This document shows positions 6,967 to 11,248 of a DNA stretch of 11,248 nucleotides, one piece after another. The first letter of the stretch is position 1, and each line of letters begins with the position of its first letter. The DNA lies in contig JAAXUM010000022.1 in the NCBI GenBank assembly GCA_013336025.1, positions 1 to 11,248 of the forward strand. The letters are read 5' to 3'. The notes beneath the pieces are model-generated. The model made no database searches. It saw only the letters and a program-made list of their open reading frames with translations, and had not been told where the DNA came from. The DNA is from Chlorobiaceae bacterium. GTDB taxonomy: Bacteria > Bacteroidota > Chlorobiia > Chlorobiales > Chlorobiaceae. A program made the translations under genes and the position numbers.

Positions 6967-7488
6967 ATGGGAAAAGTATTGCCTTACAGGGGGGTCTATC
7001 CGGAAATTCATGAAACGGTATTCATGACGGACGGGGCGTTTGTGGTTGGCGATGTGCATATCGGGGCCTACTCAAGCGTCTGGTTCAATGCGGTTGTTCG
7101 CGGTGATGTCTGTCCGATTCGAATCGGGGAAAAGTGCAGCGTGCAGGACAATGCAACGCTGCATGTGACGCATGATACCGGCCCGCTCAATATCGGAAAC
7201 TGTGTGACGATCGGTCACGGTGCAGTGCTTCATGCCTGTACGGTGAAAGATCATGTCCTGATCGGGATGGGTGCGGTGCTTCTCGATGACTGTATTGTTG
7301 AGTCCTGGTCGATAGTTGCTGCCGGTTCTCTTGTAAAGCAGGGGTTTACCGTGCCTGAGGGCATGCTTGTTGCAGGCGTTCCAGCCAGGGTCATGAGGCC
7401 GATAACCGAAGCGGAGCGGCGCAATATTGAGGAATCGCCTGAAAATTATGTCAGGTATTCCAGCAATTATCGAGATGCCGAATCCTGA
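6967..7488 (+). CDS. Gamma-class carbonic anhydrase-like protein (YrdA/PaaY type)
   Basis: This 173-aa left-handed beta-helix protein belongs to the gamma-carbonic anhydrase/YrdA/CaiE group. Imperfect hexapeptide repeats run from about residue 25 to 140 (VVGDVHIG, PIRIGEKCSVQDNATLHV, IGNCVTIGHGAVLHACTV, HVLIGMGAVLLDDC). Predicted zinc ligands are H66 (NATLHVTH), H84 (IGHGAV) and H89 (VLHAC), all present. A C-terminal helix begins near residue 146. YrdA-type proteins keep the metal site but often lack measured anhydrase activity, so CO2 hydration is possible but not proven. ATG 6967 follows AGGAA closely and gives the family N-terminus; an ATG at 6963 is out of frame. Confidence 0.92.
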   Translation: MGKVLPYRGVYPEIHETVFMTDGAFVVGDVHIGAYSSVWFNAVVRGDVCPIRIGEKCSVQDNATLHVTHDTGPLNIGNCVTIGHGAVLHACTVKDHVLIGMGAVLLDDCIVESWSIVAAGSLVKQGFTVPEGMLVAGVPARVMRPITEAERRNIEESPENYVRYSSNYRDAES

Positions 7489-7504
7489 GAGCGATTGAAA
7501 GCCG

Positions 7505-7548
7505 TGCCGTTTCATTGCCGCAGTGAAACCGGCAGATCCGGAACTTTT
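7505..7548 (+). terminator. Possible terminator after the gamma-CA gene
   Basis: TGCCGTTTCA (7505-7514) pairs with TGAAACCGGCA (7524-7534), with one bulged C and a 9-base loop. A TTTTT run comes about 10 bases later (7544-7548). The stem is good but the T-run is short and distant, so this is tentative. Another stem, GGATCAA/TTGATCC (7601-7607 and 7622-7628), lies further on with a T8 run at 7637-7644 and could act instead. The 184-base gap holds no gene I can support. Confidence 0.4.
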
Positions 7549-7672
7549 TCAATGGTGTTGTTGCCTGTTTTCGCTACATTACGATACATGGTTTTCAGCA
7601 GGATCAACAGGGACTTGCAGTTTGATCCCGGGGTTCTTTTTTTTAAATGAATCGTCTGAATTTTTTTTTCTC

Positions 7673-8872
7673 ATGATGTACAATGATGTTGTTGTTGTTG
7701 GTGGCGGTATCAGCGGCTTGAGCCTTGCGTATTACTGTGTCAAGGCCGGTATGAAAACTTCGATTATTGAAAAAAATGATACTGTCGGGGGTTCTTTTTC
7801 CTCTCCCGCCTATACTTCGGGAGGAAAAGAGTTCTGGCTTGAACTGGGCGCTCATACCTGCTATAGTTCTTACCGTAACCTTCTGGATATTGTTGAGAAG
7901 TGCGGTATCATGGACACCATTATACCCCGGGCCAAGGTTCCTTTTACCTTGCTGATTGATGATAACATCAAGTCGCTTGTTTCACAGCTTAACCTGTTTG
8001 AACTTCTCGGTTCCGCTCCGAATTTTTTCAAGCTGAAGAAATCAGGACTGTCAGTCAAATCCTATTATTCGAAAATCGTTGGTGATGGCAATTATCGTGA
8101 CGTGATCAGTCATTTTTTCAATGCAGTGCCCTCACAGCCTACCGATGATTTTCCTGCTGATATGATGTTCAAGACACGGGAAAAAAGAAAGGATGTTCTG
8201 AAAAACTACACGTTCAGGCATGGCTTGCAGGGGGTTGCCCGCACCATTGCCGCAACAAAAGGGATTAATGTGTTTAACGGGCAGGCCGTTTCGTCCGTTG
8301 AGTTTGCCAATGGCGAATATGTGCTCAAAACAAGCGGTGGAGGAGAGTATTCTGCCAAAACACTTGTGCTGGCAACTCCATCCTCGGTTGCTTCAAAATT
8401 GTTGCGCGATGTCAATCCCGATATTGCCAACCATCTTGGACAACTGAAAGCTGCCAATGTTGATTCTGTTGGCGTGATCGTGAAAAAAAGCGATATATCG
8501 TTAAAAAGTGTTGCAGCGATGATCTCACCGAATGATATTTTTTATTCGATTGTGTCGCGGGATACGGTTCCTGATGAAAATTTCCGTGGCTTCGCCTTCC
8601 ATTTCAAGCCCGGTCTTGATGATGCAACGAAAAGGAAGCGTATAACCGATGTCCTTGGTGTCAGTATGTCAAAAATAGTGCATTCTGAATCGAGGCTCAA
8701 TACGGTTCCTTCACTGAATCTTGGTCATCATCAGTGGCTGGAAAAAACAGATACCCTGCTTAAGCAGAAAAAGAACCTCCTGCTTACCGGCAACTTTTTC
8801 GGAGGAATGGCTATTGAAGACTGCGTAAGTCGTTCGTTGAGTGAATTCAACCGTATGAAGATGCCTGCATGA
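7673..8872 (+). CDS. FAD-dependent oxidoreductase, HemY-like protoporphyrinogen oxidase candidate
   Basis: This 399-aa flavoprotein is of the amine-oxidase/protoporphyrinogen-oxidase type. The N-terminal FAD-binding fold is VVVVGGGISGL (6-16) with E33 (IIEKNDTVGGSF). Mid-protein TFRHGLQGVARTIA resembles the 'GL..L...L' segment of HemY. Near the C-terminus, a P-x-L-x-L-G-H pattern (about 346-352) and LTGNFFGGMAIEDCV (371-385) match the 'GN..G....DC' FAD motif of these oxidases. If it is HemY, it oxidises protoporphyrinogen IX to protoporphyrin IX for haem and bacteriochlorophyll. It is shorter than typical HemY (about 450-475 aa), so another FAD enzyme remains possible. The start is ATG 7673, or the next codon ATG 7676. 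The frame is open to GTG 7523, but that extension has no family character. The start follows a T9 run and has no SD. Confidence 0.75.
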   Translation: MMYNDVVVVGGGISGLSLAYYCVKAGMKTSIIEKNDTVGGSFSSPAYTSGGKEFWLELGAHTCYSSYRNLLDIVEKCGIMDTIIPRAKVPFTLLIDDNIKSLVSQLNLFELLGSAPNFFKLKKSGLSVKSYYSKIVGDGNYRDVISHFFNAVPSQPTDDFPADMMFKTREKRKDVLKNYTFRHGLQGVARTIAATKGINVFNGQAVSSVEFANGEYVLKTSGGGEYSAKTLVLATPSSVASKLLRDVNPDIANHLGQLKAANVDSVGVIVKKSDISLKSVAAMISPNDIFYSIVSRDTVPDENFRGFAFHFKPGLDDATKRKRITDVLGVSMSKIVHSESRLNTVPSLNLGHHQWLEKTDTLLKQKKNLLLTGNFFGGMAIEDCVSRSLSEFNRMKMPA

Positions 8873-8952
8873 GCACGCCATTGGTTCCTTGCACGAAGAG
8901 GCTCGGGAAAGTGTGCGGGTAAAAACACGTTGAATACGGATCCTCTTTGCTT

Positions 8953-10041
8953 ATGAATTCAGCTTTTCGGGAAAGCCTGACTCAGGTATCCATCATACCT
9001 GTTTTAATCGTAGCTCTTGCGATCGTTTTATTTTTTACAGCAAAAACGCTTCTCAGAGGTGTTTTTGCCCGCTTGCGTTCTTCAATTCGGGAGAGCGGCG
9101 TTCCTTTTGAGTTGATGGTTCTGCCGTTCCGCCTGCTTGCCGTTCTGATTGCACTTGCCGCAGTACTCCATGAGTTGCAGCTCTCCCTGAATGTGCGCGA
9201 ATATCTTGAACATGCCCACCAGATAGCCTCGATTATCGCCGTGGCATGGTTTTTTATGCGCCTTTTCAGTGTTTTTGAACAATTCACCCTGCTGCGTTAT
9301 CCGCTGAATGTTCCCGACAATGTTTCTGCCAGAAAGGTTGCCACCAATGTCACTCTTCTCCGGAAAATCCTCAACGTCCTTCTCGTCGTTATAGCTGTTT
9401 CATCGGTACTGATGACCTTTGAAACCGTCCGGCAGATCGGGCTCAGCATTCTTGCCTCAGCCGGTGTTGCCGGCGTGATTCTCGGCTTTGCGGCTCAGAA
9501 AAGTATCGCAACGCTCATTGCCGGTATTCAGATAGCCCTGACGCAGCCCATAAGGGTTGATGATATCGTGGTGGTAGAAAAAGAGGGGGGGAGAATTGAG
9601 GAGATCAGTCTGACCTACGTTGTTGTCCGCCTGTGGGATCAGCGTCGCCTTATTGTTCCGATCACCTGGTTTATTGACCGACCGTTCGAAAACTGGACCC
9701 GGAGCTCGGCAGAGCTGCTTGGTACGGTTTTTTTCTATGCGGACTATGCCATTCCGATAGACATCCTGCGTCAGGAACTTGAGAGAATTGTGCGATCGTC
9801 ATCGCTCTGGGATGGGCGAGTGGTGAAGATGCATGTCACCAATGCTACGGAAAAGGTGGTCGAGATCCGTGCGCTGATCAGTTCGGCAAACTCTTCGGAC
9901 TCCTTTGAACTCCGCTGTTCTGTCAGGGAGCAGCTTATCGAGTTCATCAGAATCAACTACCCGGGAGGTCTGCCCAAAGAGAGCATGGCGGCAGGAGATG
10001 GGGATCTGTCGGTCGGGTCGGGAACGGATATACAGGGATAA
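8953..10041 (+). CDS. MscS-family mechanosensitive ion channel
   Basis: This 362-aa inner-membrane protein is a small-conductance mechanosensitive channel homologue, which releases solutes on hypo-osmotic shock. Hydrophobic segments are near 13-35, 53-73, 90-108 and 138-155. The pore helix lies at about 162-196, containing GLSILASAGVAGVILGFAAQ and then IAGIQIALTQPIRVDDIVVV. The beta domain follows (GGRIEEISLTYVVVRLWDQRRLIVPI, PFENWTRSS), then the cytosolic alpha/beta domain to about 340 and a short Gly/Ser-rich tail. Having at least four membrane helices before or including the pore makes it larger than E. coli MscS (three). The start is ATG 8953; an in-frame TTG at 8947 sits at better spacing from GGA (8938-8940) and is a real alternative adding two residues. 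It lies 80 bases after the HemY-like gene, same strand. Confidence 0.93.
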   Translation: MNSAFRESLTQVSIIPVLIVALAIVLFFTAKTLLRGVFARLRSSIRESGVPFELMVLPFRLLAVLIALAAVLHELQLSLNVREYLEHAHQIASIIAVAWFFMRLFSVFEQFTLLRYPLNVPDNVSARKVATNVTLLRKILNVLLVVIAVSSVLMTFETVRQIGLSILASAGVAGVILGFAAQKSIATLIAGIQIALTQPIRVDDIVVVEKEGGRIEEISLTYVVVRLWDQRRLIVPITWFIDRPFENWTRSSAELLGTVFFYADYAIPIDILRQELERIVRSSSLWDGRVVKMHVTNATEKVVEIRALISSANSSDSFELRCSVREQLIEFIRINYPGGLPKESMAAGDGDLSVGSGTDIQG

Positions 10042-10074
10042 TTGCATCTGCCATGCAGTTATTTATCCTTTTTT
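10038..10074 (+). terminator. Terminator overlapping the stop codon of the MscS-family gene
   Basis: ATAATTGCAT (10038-10047) pairs with ATGCAGTTAT (10053-10062), with one T-G wobble and a 5-base loop. The TAA stop (10039-10041) lies inside the 5' arm. A T-rich stretch with T6 at 10069-10074 follows. The stem is AT-rich and of moderate strength. Confidence 0.55.
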
Positions 10075-10192
10075 CCATAGATTCGCAGATTCCAATTCCG
10101 GTCATTCAGGATTGGAACGGATGCAGGAAGGGAGTAAAATTATTTAATTTATCAGAGTTAAGGTATTTTTTATCATAAACAGGGAGGACGTT

Positions 10193-10621
10193 ATGGCGCA
10201 GGCAAAAGAGGGCGATATTGTAAAAGTTCACTATACCGGAAAGCTTGATGACGGTACCATGTTTGACACATCGGCAAACCGTGATCCGCTGGAGTTTACC
10301 ATTGGCGCAGGACAGGTTATTCCGGGGTTTGACGGTGCAGTGATCGATATGGCTCCGGGAGAGATAAAAGTAACGGTTATTCCTGTAGACGAGGCTTATG
10401 GCTCTCACAGCACTGATCTTGTTACACCGGTGAGTCGTGAGCGTTTTCCGGCTGACATGGAACTTGAAATCGGACAGCAGCTTCAGGTTGGTCTTGCCGA
10501 CGGACAGGAAGCTATTGTGATGATTGTCGATCTTGACGAGGCATCGGTTACGCTTGATGCCAATCACCCTCTTGCCGGTCAGAACCTGACCTTCGAGATT
10601 GAGCTGGTGGAGATCGTATAG
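10193..10621 (+). CDS. FKBP-type peptidyl-prolyl cis-trans isomerase, SlyD-like
   Basis: This 142-aa cytosolic folding helper catalyses cis-trans isomerisation of X-Pro bonds. The FKBP half-domain is [18 protein letters not shown] (10-27; Y14, D25) and [19 protein letters not shown] (35-53). An insert-in-flap chaperone domain follows (about 68-120: [15 protein letters not shown]), and the FKBP fold closes with [18 protein letters not shown] (124-141). This order is the SlyD/FkpA-short architecture. It lacks the His-rich metal-binding tail of E. coli SlyD. A strong SD, AGGGAGG (10181-10187), lies 5 bases before the ATG. The 150-base leader (10042-10192) carries the upstream terminator and a stem TTCCAAT/ATTGGAA (10090-10096 and 10111-10117). 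It presumably also holds the promoter, which I could not place. Confidence 0.95.
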   Translation: MAQAKEGDIVKVHYTGKLDDGTMFDTSANRDPLEFTIGAGQVIPGFDGAVIDMAPGEIKVTVIPVDEAYGSHSTDLVTPVSRERFPADMELEIGQQLQVGLADGQEAIVMIVDLDEASVTLDANHPLAGQNLTFEIELVEIV

Positions 10622-10638
10622 GAATTGTAAAAACCTGT

Positions 10639-10694
10639 TGAGCGGTTCGATGGCTTTGTCGGTGACTCTTTCCGCCCGGCCTTCGAACCGCTCA
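10639..10694. repeat. 12-bp inverted repeat downstream of the FKBP gene
   Basis: TGAGCGGTTCGA (10639-10650) and TCGAACCGCTCA (10683-10694) are exact reverse complements. After a T/T mismatch the stem continues with GGCT/GGCC-side pairing (10652-10655 with 10678-10681), leaving a loop of about 22 bases. It starts 17 bases after the FKBP stop. No T-run follows, so it is not a classic terminator. It may be a stability hairpin or part of a repeat element. Confidence 0.75.
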
Positions 10695-11084
10695 CGGCGG
10701 TTTTCGAAACCCCCTCAAAAACCCTGAAAAACACCTCTTCCCGCCGGAATCGCATAGAACCGCACTTCAGAACGTTATTCGTCATTGATTGCTGCTATGA
10801 GATAAGTGGGACGCTTCTGAAATCATGAACTTGTGACGTGACATTCGCCACTACGTAAATTTTTGTCAAAATAACATCGGGCAAGTCGGTCATTTTGACC
10901 GTTGGATTCACCTATTGCCAGACAGGAGCTTGCCGAACTGACCGTCGAGATGCAGCGCCGGTTCAAAATCTGATGAGAAACCTGTACCTTTACAAGGTGT
11001 AATCGTTCAACACATGACGTTCTTTGAGCAACCCAGTAACGTTAAACCTGGTATGCGAAAAGGAACGATTTTTCACAGAACACC
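10695..11084. other. Gene-poor region with small hairpins and broken reading frames
   Basis: I find no intact gene here. Visible elements are CGGTCA-TTT-TGACCG, a tight 6-bp hairpin at 10887-10901, and AATCGTTC (11001-11008) opposed by GAACGATT (11063-11070), an inverted repeat framing the leader of the next gene. Short protein-like stretches appear in different frames: KWDASEIMNL ending at 10833, a frame ending near 10940 (GQVGHFDRWIHLLPDRSLPN), and ARQELAELTVEMQRRFKI ending near 10973. These could be remains of a decayed gene or repeat, or chance. The minus strand has a 68-residue open frame (10785-10579) overlapping the FKBP end, which I do not regard as a proven gene. Confidence 0.5.
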
Positions 11085-11248
11085 ATGAAGAAGCTGAGAC
11101 CGAGTGGCAGCTATCGTAAAGTTGCCGGTTTTCAGACGGCTACTCTGATTTACGATGCCACGTACTGGTTTTGCGATAAATTCATCGATCCGGGATCGCG
11201 GACGCTCGACCAGATGATTCAGGCCGCACGTTCAGGTCGGCAGAACAT
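11085..11248 (+). CDS. Four-helix-bundle protein (S23/IVP-like), 5' part only
   Basis: The first 54 residues are visible; the gene runs off the right edge. MKKLRPSGSYRKVAGFQTA followed by IYDATYWFCDKFIDPGSRTLDQMIQAARSGRQN looks like the four-helix-bundle family related to proteins encoded in 23S rRNA intervening sequences. The 'Q..QAARSG.QN' segment (42-54) is the core motif of the second helix. These proteins are small and common in Chlorobi and Bacteroidota. Some relatives serve as accessory proteins of diversity-generating retroelements, but this short N-terminal part gives no reason to claim that. The molecular function is unknown. No SD precedes ATG 11085. The gene-poor, repeat-bearing sequence upstream suggests a mobile or recently rearranged locus. 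Confidence 0.75.
   Translation, partial: MKKLRPSGSYRKVAGFQTATLIYDATYWFCDKFIDPGSRTLDQMIQAARSGRQN

Noticed and set aside
11085..11248. Diversity-generating retroelement accessory gene (avd)
   Set aside because: Avd is a related four-helix bundle, but no template repeat, variable repeat or reverse transcriptase is in the window, and the N-terminus looks like the ordinary S23/IVP-type family.

Overview
The window reads as a stretch of a green sulfur bacterium (Chlorobi/Chlorobiaceae) chromosome. Support for this comes from the bS21 sequence, the composition (GC near 50 %), and a B12-dependent radical SAM protein of the kind that includes the bacteriochlorophyll methyltransferases. Many starts lack a clear Shine-Dalgarno (SD) sequence, as is common in the wider Bacteroidota/Chlorobi group. 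This placement is from memory of the families, not from a search.

Layout. Positions 74-346 (+) hold rpsU, with an unusually extended SD, a TTG start and its own intrinsic terminator. aroA (369-1673, +) starts only about 20 bases after that terminator. Next is a minus-strand cluster, in transcription order: a B12-binding radical SAM enzyme (5907-4411), an HD-domain phosphohydrolase (4263-2854), a small YtxH-like membrane/coiled-coil protein (2807-2481) and an alpha/beta hydrolase (2477-1674). The hydrolase ends directly against the end of aroA, with no base between the stop codons. An 18-bp perfect inverted repeat lies between the radical SAM and HD genes. lptB (6866-6132, minus) is divergent from a gamma-class carbonic anhydrase-like gene (6967-7488, +). 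A HemY-like FAD oxidoreductase (7673-8872, +), an MscS-family channel (8953-10041, +) and a SlyD-like FKBP prolyl isomerase (10193-10621, +) follow. The right end is a 463-base gene-poor region with inverted repeats and broken reading frames. It leads into the 5' part of a four-helix-bundle (S23/IVP-type) gene that runs off the window.

How the genes relate. This is mostly housekeeping: translation (bS21), aromatic amino acid synthesis (EPSP synthase), lipopolysaccharide export (LptB), envelope tension (MscS), protein folding (FKBP), and possibly tetrapyrrole metabolism (HemY-like oxidase, BchQ/BchR-like radical SAM). I see no defence island, CRISPR array, insertion sequence, tRNA or rRNA gene, and I do not claim a new system. 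The points most worth a second look are the rpsU translation signal, the terminator placed against the aroA start, the long hairpin at 4355-4404, and the repeat-like 10639-11084 region before the four-helix-bundle gene.
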